Below are positions 1 through 10,960 of a stretch of 35,805 nt of DNA, piece after piece. The stretch covers positions 1 to 35,805 of the forward strand of contig QZLH01001036.1 in the NCBI GenBank assembly GCA_003833135.1, given 5' to 3'. A program made the translations under genes and the position numbers. The notes under the pieces are model-generated. The model had not been told where the DNA came from and did not search any database. It saw nothing but the letters and a program-made list of their open reading frames with translations. The first letter of the stretch is position 1, and each line of letters opens with the position of its first letter. Source of the DNA: Oehlia diaphana (taxonomy: Eukaryota; Glomeromycota; Glomeromycetes; Glomerales; Glomeraceae).

Positions 1-760
1 CTTCTGTTAGAATTGTCGATTCTAGTTCAGTATAAGGAGATTCTCAACGCAGGGATGTCTTTTCAGTACATCCTTTCTGCAACTCAACTAAGGTCTTTTC
101 GCTTGCCTTATCGAAAATATCTACCGAATTACTTACGGGATCAGATTATGTGTCAGAATATTATTTCTCAGAATATGTTATTATTGGTATAGTTTGAGAG
201 AAATCAATTTTACTATTTGTTATTTAATCGTCAGAGAGAGAAATTTTCAACACTATTGCTATATATCGCTTTACGATTATGAGAGATTCATGATATGGCG
301 GATGTTAGACAGCAGCGTATGAGAATCCGCTAATATCACTACTATGACTGTTGTTAAAGCAGTGCTGGCAATACACAAAGAAAACCTGTCTTCTGATGAT
401 ATTATTGATGCAAACCCCTAATTAGAGTGTATTAATATAGGAAATAATACTTCAAATATCTGTTATGGAAAATGGAAGGGAAAATGGAATTTTTTCTCAC
501 GGCTTTAGTTACAACATAGATTTGATCGAAATGATGTTCTAAACCACAAACATACAGTGACACAGCTCATGGATACACTTTAGTTGTATGATTCTAAGTT
601 GTTGTTGCGCATTCAACTTCTAACCAAGATTAGATATGGCTTTGTCCTTAAGAAACTATCGATTGTCTAATTTCTAATGAATATAAGCTCTTCTTAATTA
701 CAAGATTGCCGCATTCACTGCGCTCGAAAGGTTACCAGATGAGCATGTGCTACTCGGCAC
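1..760 (-). pseudogene. Diverged repeat copy A (unrecognised coding relic, truncated by window edge)
   Basis: Read on the minus strand, this stretch matches 2840-3600 on the plus strand in the same order. Shared anchors include TGTAATTAAGAAG (690-702 against 2889-2901), TGTTGTAAC, GAAGTATTAT, GCAATAGTGT and TTGCAGAAAGGA. All three frames are broken by stops. I do not recognise the protein family. The better-preserved copy B has readable peptide pieces, so the ancestor was probably a protein-coding repeat, either a transposon or a gene-family member. The match is by eye and interrupted by indels, so the ends are approximate. Confidence 0.5.
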
Positions 761-1380
761 TTCACATTTGGTATGATGATATCTGCCGAGTGGCGTATTT
801 AAACTGATAATCTCATTACAATTCTCGTAATGGCAAAAGGTATTATTATCCGAAGCTAGAGTTTTGTATCGCTATGTTGTACTGTTTATGATTTGTTGAG
901 AATTGCTCAACTACCTTATTTTATTAATACAAAGAAAAAAAATAAATAGAAGGGCAAAAGAATATGGCAATATTTTTAGAGATTACACAACCGAAATTTA
1001 GAAGTTAAAAACGTGAGATTAAAAGCCATTGGGAATTTTTTTAAAAAAAAAGGTTGTATGTGCTTAATAGGAATATGAATTAGATATTGAACATATGAAA
1101 AACCGATGGAATCTAGGGCCCATCATTTAGCAACAGACACAAAAGAGAATAACTTATCAAGCAAAGAATCAGAGCCACAGGAGAATTTCGAATCACGAAT
1201 CGAAGGATGAGAAAGATAGATTTATTAGACATATTCTACAATAATTGATAATAAGAAAGAACAGTTGTGAAGAAAGTAATAGTAATATATAGTAATTCTA
1301 GAATTCAAATTGTTAATTTTATTGGGAATAAAGAATATTTTAAAATAAAATCTTTCTTTATTAGAATAGATCTTGGAACC
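761..1380. other. Gene-poor AT-rich spacer
   Basis: No ORF with protein-like composition, no repeat array and no RNA gene is visible. Short homopolymer runs are the only structure. Confidence 0.5.
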
Positions 1381-1449
1381 TTATAGTGATTTGAGTTCAT
1401 CATAAAAGAGCGTCTGAAGATCATGGGCTCGAGCCTCAGACTATTTATA
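1381..1449 (+). pseudogene. tRNA-Phe-like relic (degenerate, possibly SINE-derived)
   Basis: An AGAGCGTCTGA stretch is followed by TGAAGATC and then GGCTCGAGCC. These resemble the D-arm end, the GAA-anticodon arm and the B box (GGTTCGANNC) of a eukaryotic tRNA-Phe, in the correct order. The A-box region near 1384 (TAGTGATTTGAGTT) is only a weak match. The anticodon arm appears partly deleted and the acceptor ends do not pair. It therefore cannot be a working tRNA. A decayed tRNA or a tRNA-headed SINE are the two plausible sources. Confidence 0.35.
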
Positions 1450-2490
1450 TGTAGGAAAATGTTATAATGTGGTGAGTGGTTGGTATTTAACTTATTTAAA
1501 AATGATTTAATTCCTCAATATAGGAAATAATATCAAATAATTAATGATGCTTACCTATCCCCTTCTAATATTTTTTTTTATCATTTTCAGACATCCGATT
1601 CTGTCTAGCATCACATGGCGTAGCAATTCGGTTGCTGCTTCTCTTCCATTTCACAGACTATTCATGTTTTAATTTGACTATATAATAATAATTAACTAAT
1701 TCAAAAATTTTAAATAATATAATAGCTGATAGGTACAGAATTAGATTTTAATCTTAATGTAAATTCAAATAAATTATTGTTTTTCATAATATTGTATTTT
1801 TAGCATTCACTAATGAGCGCAAAATTTCGCTTAAATTCACCAAAATTATGAACATTAAAATCTTTGATCCAATCAACGGTTTAACAAATTATAATGTATC
1901 TGAAGTCCAACGAAGCTAAACATAATTGATAAATACGAAATGAATTTTATATTATAAATATGTTAATTACGTATTACCGTCATTATTATCCCCATATAAG
2001 GTTCCATATCTATCTGGATAACTCGCGGTTCCGACGTCTATTTTACAATACTATAAACACAAAGTATATGTCTGTCATCATGTATTAGTGGCAAACGATT
2101 AGGGTCGCAGCGAATAAATCGCGTTCTTTCCATTCTTTAGATGAATCGTAAGCATACATTATTATCCCACTTCATGTTCAAATGACTTTCTCATCCAAGC
2201 TTCACGCAATCCAATATATTTTTTTTATGTTACTCGGCAAATATATTGATATGTAGACCTACAAATTTCTCTTATCTCTGCAATATATGATCCACGCATT
2301 TTTGTCGACATTGACTTAAGGCTTTTATTGCTTTTGGCGAACCTTATCAAACAAATGTAATTTTTGCAAATCGTCAACTTTTGTACCTGAAATAATCAGT
2401 AGGTAATGTTGGTAAAAAATATTTTACCTTTTTGTATCGTAACACTATATACAAATGTTTATTTATAATTATTGGATGCAAAGTATCTCT
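1450..2490. other. Gene-poor AT-rich spacer
   Basis: No supported coding region or structured element was seen. Composition is strongly A+T and all frames are full of stops. Confidence 0.5.
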
Positions 2491-2495
2491 CCAAA

Positions 2496-2762
2496 TTATG
2501 GGAATAACAACTCTACGATAATATTCATTAGCAACTTTTCGAAGATGCGGGAGTTTGTGTGAGTTTGTGTTAATCTTTCAATCTTGTAACTAGTTCGGGC
2601 TTCATTTCTACATTTAACTTTTATTTTAAGGTTTTTTGATTGTTTCTCAACCATTTGATGTTCCCTTTCAGAAAGGCCCCTACGTAGATCGTAAGGAGTT
2701 CTAATTCCAATATTTTTTAACAATTTGGACAAATGGACCACCTTCATAGAAAGCGGTTGCAT
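2496..2762 (-). pseudogene. Short unrecognised ORF, probable coding relic
   Basis: The 88-residue frame has a mixed, charged composition (for example LSKLLKNIGIRTPYDLRRG, then EREHQMVEKQSKNLK) unlike the low-complexity frames common in this DNA, so it may be a real protein fragment. No domain is recognised. Upstream on the same strand the frame is closed by three consecutive stops (near 2765-2810), beyond which another peptide-like piece reads PRKEPVLFLEELKYSKSIINL. This looks like a broken gene rather than a complete small one. It lies back-to-back with repeat copy B and could belong to the same element. Confidence 0.3.
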
Positions 2763-2839
2763 TTAAGTCAATGTTTATCATCATTTTGGTCCTAGTGAAA
2801 CGGGCAGATTAATAATACTCTTGCTATACTTCAGCTCCT

Positions 2840-3600
2840 CCAGAAATAGAACAGGCTCTTTTCGGGGTAGTAGGTGAGTGCGAAGAATATGTAATTAAGA
2901 AGAATGAACTTTTACATTCATCGGAGAATAAGACGTCAAGGAAAAAGTCGTAACCCATCCCGATATCAGCTGATAACTATTAGTTCAATTTTCTGCTTAG
3001 AAGTTGCAGCTGAATGTGCAACGGCATTTTATGCTCTGAATACATACAACTATAAGTGTTTAAGAATAAGAATAAGATGATCAACTCATCACGGATTGTT
3101 TGGTGATTATTATGATCACATGCAGTATCGAAGCTGATATCTATGCAAATCTAGATGACGATATGTTGTAACCAAAACCATTAGAAAAGTCGTTTTTTGA
3201 GATATATCCTTCTTTAATAGACATTGAAGTATTATCTCCTAAATTAACATGTTATATCATAAGTCTAGAGCAATAGCAATAGTGTCAAAAGATTTCCATC
3301 TGCAAGCTTATTGGCCAAAAATTCACACATCATATTTACAGATTATATTGTGCTACATTATGCAACATTTTGATATAATTGCTTATAAACTGAGATCGAT
3401 CCCTTCGAACTTCACCAATGATGATACCGACTTTGGTCCAACGTTAAGGTGAGTAATTCGATCAGATTTTTTTTGAAAAACTTCCATTGGTACTTAGTCC
3501 AGAAAAACTACAAGCGAGAAGAAAGCTTGATTGCAGAAAGGAACGTATTGAACAAAGAATTTCTGCATTGGGAATTTGAATTATAATCGGCGGCTCTATC
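2840..3600 (+). pseudogene. Diverged repeat copy B (unrecognised coding relic)
   Basis: This is the plus-strand partner of the minus-strand repeat at 1-760. Readable pieces in shifting frames are APPEIEQALFGVVGECEEYV (near 2835-2895), then SSIFCLEVAAECATAFYALN (about 2980-3040), then EKSFFEIYPSLIDIEVLSPK (about 3185-3245), and near the end SPEKLQARRKLDCRKERIEQ (about 3497-3556). They are separated by stops and small frameshifts. The amino-acid composition looks genuinely coding. I cannot name the family. It may be a transposase-like or lineage-specific gene. Confidence 0.45.
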
Positions 3601-6600
3601 AGAAGATACATTAGATGTAGCCATGTGGTAAGGAGGTTTTCTTTTCAATTTGATAAAAATATATCGACATAGGTGGAATTAATGTATATCATTTGAAAAT
3701 TTTTGATTAAAAATCTTGTTAAGACAGGGGATTCATTTTGGTCTGGCATAATCAGTTTACGGATCCGATTATCGATTGTCATCTCAAAACCAGATATTTG
3801 TCATCATCGAGGCCTGCCTAAGTCACCCTTTCTAGAATTTTGGAAATTAAGAATATGCTTATAGTAATACATTTCTTTCTTTACTGCAAACGGATTTGAT
3901 TACAGATCCAGACTGTAAGGTAATTGCGTGAAATTTGGTGTGATTTGAACATTGTTAAGATTTCTTTTCGCAAAACTTCTCCACTAGGTAATTTAGGACC
4001 CACAAAAGATCTAAAGGAGTGTTTTCAAATTCGACTCTGGGTGATTTTGCCAAGCTCCTTTATGAATTTCCAGGCAATATAAGTCTTTTAAGATCTAAAG
4101 ACGAATATTAAATAGGAATCTATTGTTACAAACCATTATATAAAGTCAATAAAATTTGAATTAAAAAGTAAGTAATCAGTTGTTATATCAGTAGTTATAA
4201 GGCGTACCAGTAAACCGGTAAAACTGTAAAACAAATATTTGTTACACTAATATTCATGTGGGTAATCTTTGATCAAAGTGAGTTCATTCAAACTGAGCAA
4301 GCACAAAAGGCGGCTGTGAAACAACGCCTCTCTTCTAAAAATAGATTTCACAAATTAAACCGCCCCAATATATGATCACGTGAAACAACAATGATCTCTA
4401 AGCCACCGATCAAAATAATATGATAATTTATACAGTGTTGATAAATTTATACTGTAAGTTATACTGGGAAAAATTTTTTTCTTTAATTTTCCTTTTTCAC
4501 TTTAATTCTTTATGCAAATATAAAGTATATTAGCACAAAGTCTTTTATTGTAATAAATTTGTTGTTAACTTAGAAATCGCGGTTTAGATTTTAGAATACA
4601 GATCACACAATTTTCTAGATTACGCTGTAAATACTATTAAAATGTGTTTCTTAACCTATTAAGAGACGATGAAATGAAAATTAGATATAATGTATAAAAA
4701 TTTTTTATTATATAGAATTTTTTCTTTTATACTAAAATAATCAAAATTTTAAAAATTTTAGAGATGATATTGCCTCTATGATATTAGTTTAGAATGTTCA
4801 ATAATAAATTTATTTTACTTAATATTATATAATATATATGTTTAACTATACGATTCAAATATTGCATAGAATTATGTTGAACGTTACTGAACATTGATTT
4901 TAAGAGGATTTCATGTTAAAAAAAGAGGTAAAATACTTTATATTTTGAGAATCTTTAACAGTTAACAGTTAAGCAAATATTATTTTTAATCTTTGATGAT
5001 AATGATACTATAGCGATCACGATCGAAGTTTTTGTTACAAAGCTGGTTAGTTTCAGAAAAAAGAGAAAATATGCCTGATTCTTTATATGCAATTAACAAT
5101 TTTAATTAAAATAGTAGATTCCATGACTTAGGCTATTGTGTCTATGCCTGAAAAAAAAGAATGTGGCTCGTTAACCTTACGTGATTGTCTGTCTAATGAT
5201 ATCATCTTTTAATCCTAATAAAGTGGCCTTTATATTCGTTAAGATATGTCAAGTTTTCCATATAATTTTGAATTTTTGATTCGTAGCATAAGATTTGATA
5301 TGAAAGTTTTAAGTAATTGTTATTGACTGTATACTGTATATTACAATATCAGCAAAATTGATGAAAATAATTTAAATAAAATTCTTTAAACAAGATAATA
5401 TTCATTATAATATTCATCATAAAATTTTCCTTATTCTCAATTTCAAAATCAATTTCGCGTCATCATTATAGTGATTCATTTCCAAAGTATAAAGATCGAA
5501 TTCATTATACATAATACACAAATTATTTCGCGATAGTGGTGTTATGAGCGCGAATGAACGTAAAAAAAAAAAAATAAAATAAGGAAAGGCCACCAGCCAA
5601 TATTGCATCATTATAAACCCAATTTTTATTTATTTACAATTTGTATTAAACACTTAGGCGTTTTATTGTTTTTTAGAGTGATTACATGAGTTACATAAAT
5701 AAATTTCATGTTTTCGAACCAATGATCCCAAAATTGGATCTTAACGAATCATAATCCAATATTTTTTATTTGTCTTATCCGTGAATTAATTATAATTGTC
5801 GACTAATGATTAACTGTACTATTGTAGTGTGTGTTTTCCTTTCAGGGCTGCAGAATTGAATAATTACATATAAGATCCTAATTGTTGTTTGAAGATTTTC
5901 TTAAAATGATAAATATTTGAATCATAAAATAAAGAACAAAATTCAGTTTTATTCTTTGAATGAAATTCTGTAAAGATGAAAGCTACTTTTTTGCGTTAAT
6001 TACTATCAAATAATTAATTAATTGGGTGCGCAATTCGAATTTTCGATCCAATCCATATCTAAATTATTTGAGTTGGATTTAAACAATTGTGAACAATCCT
6101 ATTTAGATACCAATTGTAGATGGTGTAGTACAGTATAAGTTATGCTAGTCACTTGATCAATTTTGTAATCCGTTGGATCAGGCGTTATACAATTTTGATT
6201 TTGTAAACGACCCCGCATGACTTGATAAATATAAATTTTTTTTTTTACGTCATCTTGGATACTGATTCTTGTATTTTTATCAAATTGGATCAACTTGCAT
6301 TTTTTCCTCCAATAATTGATAAGCTTTATTGACTTAAAACAATTCACGCTACCAATGAACAGTTATATTAGCGAATCATCCTCTTATATTCATTTGAAAC
6401 TGTAATTTCACGTAAATCAACGTTAAATGCGAAAGTTCGTAGTTTGGTTCAATGAATTAATTATAATAGAATAGTCAGAATATGAACAAATAATGCATTG
6501 GATTCAAATATATAAAAAAACATTATTTTTATTAATGAAAAGTCAGTTATACCATTTTTAAAATTACATTTAATTTTTTTTTAAACACTACTATTATTAC

Positions 6601-6650
6601 ACTACATCACAAATTTCACGTATTCTGGATTGTTTCACCCATATCTAGAG
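3601..6650. other. Long AT-rich spacer without supported genes
   Basis: No convincing ORF, tRNA or tandem array. A TCACGTGA palindrome lies at 4376-4383. Around 5700-6350 there are several loose copies of GGATC/GATCC-type words (for example TTTCGATCC near 6040). They may be eroded ends of the same MITE type found at 23985, but no element boundary can be drawn. Confidence 0.45.
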
Positions 6651-6654
6651 TAAA

Positions 6655-6667
6655 ATATTATATAAAA
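6655..6667 (+). promoter_or_regulatory. TATA-like box
   Basis: The sequence TTATATAAAAGC matches the TATA-box consensus and lies about 55-60 bp before the ATG at 6719, a normal fungal spacing. It is the only support for transcription of this small ORF. Confidence 0.25.
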
Positions 6668-6718
6668 GCATTTGCGGCGCACGCATCGCCCATTGTAATA
6701 TTTTATTCAAAGATTGTT

Positions 6719-6934
6719 ATGGGCAAGGTTTCCTTTGGCAAAACTCTATATGCGAAGTTAGGACAATCCAAAGAATTGAGCAATCCGCAAGCAACTGCAT
6801 TGACGAAACAGTAATTGTCGAAGCACTTGAAGGACAATATGAAAAATTTGTGGACACGCGATGTTTCTGTCCACTCACGTGATCGCCAGCAAGTATTAAT
6901 TTTATCCCATTGGGTTGGATTTATCGAAAATTAA
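6719..6934 (+). pseudogene. Small ORF with one in-frame TAA behind a TATA box
   Basis: An ATG at 6719 opens a frame reading MGKVSFGKTLYAKLGQSKEL and onward for 31 codons, then a TAA (6812-6814). The same frame continues with a similar basic, hydrophilic composition (LSKHLKDNMKNLWTRDVSVH) to a second TAA at 6932-6934. A TATATAAAAG sequence sits about 60 bp upstream of the ATG. The continuity across the stop suggests a single small protein with a premature stop, but the pieces are short enough for chance. A TCACGTGA palindrome lies inside (6875-6882). No family is recognised. Confidence 0.25.
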
Positions 6935-9134
6935 TTTGTAGATTCTTGGGAGATTGAGTAGCGAATCCAAAATTATGAATTATCCTTCCCATCTAAAATC
7001 ATAATAACGTGTTTTAATTTTTTTAAAAAATTTTTAGTGATACGATGATTTTAAATGATTTTTCTAGATTATTCGAATAGTATCATTGCGAAATTGTAAT
7101 TCTAAAAGAAGTTATATTATGATCGAAACTATAAACTAAATATAACCTAGATTTTGTTGTCATCCGTACATATATTTTGGGTACATATCAGCATATCAAG
7201 CATAATGATTAGTCGAATATTTGCGTTACGTTACTTACGTTATTGATATCGCGTCACTGCATAATTAACAACTACTTTTAGAATTACATTTCTTTTTATA
7301 AAAATTAACTTTTTCGCTTTTGTTAAAACCTTTTCGGTTAAATTAATTCCGTCAAAAAATATGCACTATCCACTCCTCCTTTTTCTTACAACGATAAGTT
7401 AATTGCGCAGAAAAAAAAAATGAATGTCGTACAAAAGGTCAACTAATTTTTTTGATGTTGCTCTCTTGAAAGAAACGTTTCAATTTTGTAATTGTGGCTT
7501 TATTTCTTGTTAAATGTGGCAAAATTCCCGATATCGAAACGATTATAATAAACAATTACCGCATCTTCTGTAGAGATTTTCTAACATAAAAATTTGTAAA
7601 ATTATATAATAGATACATTTTTTTTTAATATGGTTTGTACTTTTGAAATTAATAGAATTTGTCAAATATTTGATAACGAATATAACACAAAAAAAAAAAA
7701 AAGGTTTATTTCTTATCACTATCTTTATTCCTTTTACAGAATTTCATTAAACTGAAAAAGTTCCATTTGTTTATCGGTCGGATTTACGTTTTAACGTTTT
7801 AATACATGTAAAAGGGACAATGTCCCGATTTGTATCCACAATTAGAATTTTATCAATCTATTTGCCATAAATGTAAAACAAGGTGAGAAAATCATATTTT
7901 AAAATTTCGTAATATTTTTTTTTAAAAAATATTTTGAGCTTTTAATTTTTTTTTTTTTTTTTTTTTTTTTTTGTACCGAAAAATATACCGTATATAAGAA
8001 ATTGCAAGAATTTTTTACATTATAACTTTCGATAAATAGTACATATTGCTCCTTTAAACATTTTCTACAAACAATTTGAGTGTTTCTTTTTAATAAATAA
8101 GAATATACTTTATATTGAACTTCGTATTATAAAAAATATGTAATTGCCAAAATGGGAAACAATAACAAATTTATTGATTTACTGTAATACTTGGATCGGA
8201 TACAAACGAATATTACACCAATTATTTTCTCTATCCGTGAAAAAGGCTTATTTGAGTGAAAATTTCAATAAATGATTACTGATAAAGTTTCATTGATGTA
8301 ACAAATATTATTAAAGTATAATCCTAAACTGGAACATCACGATGGATTGATAAATCTTCGACATTACAAACCAAACCATATATGGCAATCTATTGTGACA
8401 CATCGATAGACGATCACTAAAGTCATGACTCATTTGATTAAAGTTTTATTGTTGAACGTGTTCACATGGAAGAACATATTCCAACTGTAATATATTATTT
8501 ATTTTATAAATTAATTTGAATAAATTACGACGCGGTAATAATTGAATTTACATTATTTTAGATAGATTAAATATTTTAAATTCAACATTTCAACTGGTAG
8601 ATTTATTTTTACTAATAAGGTTATAATATTGACTTGATAAATGAAACGCCTATATGCATGAAGTTCGCGGAAGTTCACGGTTAACAACAATATTAATTTT
8701 GTGTGAAGAAATTCGTAAAATCATTCTTTGTTGACTAAATATAAATAGTTTATTTATTATTCTTTCTACGGGATTTCATCATGTCTAGAACAAATTTATG
8801 GAATCTTTATCAATAATAAAGTTATTGTTAATGTGTCATGTATTTTATATTTTTGTCCATTCATAGATTACAAATATTGTTATACGTAAATGTGAATACC
8901 AAATAATTTCTTATAAAAAAACTCTGAAATTTCCTCTTGATTTTTTCTTTATTTTTTTACAAAAAAAAAAAATTATATCACACAATAACTTTCTCATATA
9001 ACTCCATTATATATTATCAAATATCAAATATTATCTCAATTATACAAATAATATCAATATATCATATATTATATATCTTATTACTATATATATTATAATT
9101 ATTATCATTCACCTCATCCATCATCCGATCTGTA
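6935..9134. other. AT-rich spacer with homopolymers
   Basis: No coding region is supported. The region contains a run of 27 T (7946-7972), several A runs of 9-13 bases (near 7411 and 7690) and TA-rich low-complexity DNA around 8990-9110. Confidence 0.45.
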
Positions 9135-9410
9135 GCCACTATTTACATATTTTCATTTTATTCTTAGTTCTTTATATTTTTTTTTCTTTTATCTTTTATT
9201 TCTTTTAATTATTTACTTTATATTACTATTTATAGTTTAATCTCTTTAATATTTTACTCGGTTTTCATTTCTTTTATTTTATTTCTTTTAATTCTTTATA
9301 TTTCTACTATTTATTTTCTTTTATTTTCTTTATATTTTTCTTTCCTTATATTTATTTTTTTCCTTGTTTTTTTACTTTATTTTTTTTTATTTTTTATTTT
9401 ATATTTTATT
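9135..9410. repeat. Nearly G-free pyrimidine/T-rich tract
   Basis: For about 275 bp the plus strand is almost entirely T with scattered C and A and only a handful of G. Loose reiterations of TTTTATTTC and TTCTTTTA are visible, so it looks like a decayed simple repeat. The apparent N-terminus of the ORF at 9364 (phenylalanine/tyrosine-rich) is a product of this tract, not a signal peptide. Confidence 0.5.
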
Positions 9411-9517
9411 TATTGGCGTGATGGAGCCTCCAGGTGGATTAGTTATAGGAAATAAATTAATTTTAAGATCGTATTACGCGTGGAAGGGTGATTTTGAGGA
9501 GAGGCGGTTGAACCGTT

Positions 9518-9571
9518 TTGGACAGGTTTTGGGCAGATTTTGGACAGTCTTTATGCTCAAAACCTGTCCAA
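9518..9571. repeat. Inverted repeat, 14-bp perfect arms
   Basis: TTGGACAGGTTTTG (9518-9531) is repeated as its exact reverse complement at 9558-9571, with a 26-nt spacer. It lies in a less AT-rich block (9411-9590) directly before the palindromic array at 9590-9760 and is probably part of the same mobile or repetitive unit. Confidence 0.5.
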
Positions 9572-9589
9572 TTCATTTGATGTATGAAT

Positions 9590-9760
9590 TTCCTGTACAT
9601 CAGGAAAAATACTTTATTTCCTGTCTATTACATCAGGAAAAATACTTTATTTCCTGAAGTGCATCAGGAAAAATACTTTCCTCGAAGCCTATTCATCAGG
9701 GAAAATGCCACGTCGTTTCCTGCCAATACATCAGGAAAAATACTTTATATTTGTATCCTG
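9590..9760 (+). repeat. Palindromic ~33-bp tandem array (CATCAGGAAAAATACTTT)
   Basis: CATCAGGAAAAATACTTT or close variants start at 9598, 9631, 9662, 9694 and 9729, spaced 31-35 bp apart. Between copies the reverse-complement word TTTCCTG precedes CAGGAAA, so successive units form small hairpins with 5-10 nt loops. A decayed sixth copy lies near 9848 (ATATATCAAGAAAAATGCC), and GCCACGTCGTTT recurs at 9707 and 9861. The two overlapping ORFs here are products of the repeat and not genes. The function, if any, is unknown. Confidence 0.6.
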
Positions 9761-9869
9761 AATTCCTAATTATAATCACCAAGAACAACTTCATTTGTAT
9801 GAAAAGTATTATGGAGAAGAGGAAAAATTTCACGTCCTTTCTCACCAATATATCAAGAAAAATGCCACG

Positions 9870-10790
9870 TCGTTTTACAAAAACAAGAATTTTCTTATTA
9901 TATTATTAATTATTTTTCATTTCATGTATTCATTTTTTTAATAAATAAATTTATAATATAACATAAACATTTTTAACCTTACAATTTTCTGTATTAAAAA
10001 AAAAACAAAAAGATAAAAATTAAACGTGTCTATAGATTATTTGTCATATTATACTAATTGACGTGATTACTATTATAAATCATTTCTCTATCAAGATTTC
10101 TTTTTCCGTGATTAAAAATCTGAAAAATTTTGATAGCTACTTCGGTAAATAGCTAAGCATTTGATTATAACTTATTCTAAACATTATTGTTATCATTATA
10201 TGAACATAGTACACTAAAACTTTATTAAATATTATATGCGCATTTTAGTCACATGCATTTTTTACGAATTGTATATGACACTGAACGCTTTTAATTTATA
10301 TTATTTAACCATTTCATTGTTATAAAGATATTTTCAATTGTAAAAAGATTATTATTTGGCTGTGAATGCCCAAAATCTTGATAGATCTTATTCGCAAATG
10401 TCCAATTGTCTATAAAATATCGTGGTAGGTTATCCGTTCTCAAAAAATCTAAATATGTATATATATATATTTGAACACATATCTTACTTATCTAAAAAAT
10501 TCATAATATGGGTCCAATCTAATTTATACGGAATTTGAAAAAGACAAAGAATTTTTAAAAATTTTGAAATTTCATAGTTAATTAAAGTTTTGCATTTATT
10601 GATAATGGATCACTCCTGTACCAAATTTACTATATGATTTGATACATATTTTCAGAAGATTTAAATCAAAATTCAAGCTCAAATTTTGCCACATGTATTT
10701 ATAATTATATTACAAACATTACAATATTGAGATTATATGCTAAATATATAATTGCTATTCATCAATAATATGTTTATTCCATTCTTTCAA
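9870..10790. other. AT-rich spacer
   Basis: Nothing beyond short A/T runs and a (TA)n stretch near 10456-10470 is visible. Confidence 0.45.
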
Positions 10791-10791
10791 A

Positions 10792-10960
10792 TTAAAATCT
10801 TCTTTTTACTTTTTCAACTTCTTCAGTCCTCTTGGCGCACCCCATGCATTCCTTGTCACGTTTTTGTCACGTTTTTGGCATTGTGTACACCAGAACATTT
10901 TGCTTTTATTTTCCGGCACAAGTTGCACGCTGCCATTACCCTTTGCCTATTTTTTGGCAT
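10792..10960 (-). pseudogene. Zn(II)2Cys6 zinc-cluster DNA-binding domain relic
   Basis: From an ATG at 10960 the minus strand reads MPKNRQRVMAACNLCRKIKA then KCSG. This gives the C-x2-C-x6-C first half of a fungal binuclear zinc cluster, with the basic residues normally placed between the cysteines. The frame closes at a TGA (10856-10858). In other frames the second half continues as CQKRD, then KECMGCAKRTEEVEKVKRR, ending at a TAA (10792-10794). An 11-bp tandem duplication (AAAAACGTGAC) and at least one further frame change separate the halves. Fungal Zn2Cys6 proteins are nuclear transcription factors. Here only about 55 residues remain, with no regulatory domain, so this is a pseudogene or detached exon. 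Confidence 0.55.

Noticed and set aside
5417..5611. 64-codon ORF with a phenylalanine-rich start
   Set aside because: The hydrophobic stretch comes from a poly-A run on the opposite strand. No other support.
5700..6350. MITE built from repeated GGATC/GATCC words
   Set aside because: Matches are scattered and short; no paired ends or target duplication could be defined.
9590..9760. Regularly spaced repeats resembling a CRISPR array
   Set aside because: The intervals are not unique spacers: they carry the reverse-complement word of the repeat. The genome is eukaryotic and no cas-like gene is near.
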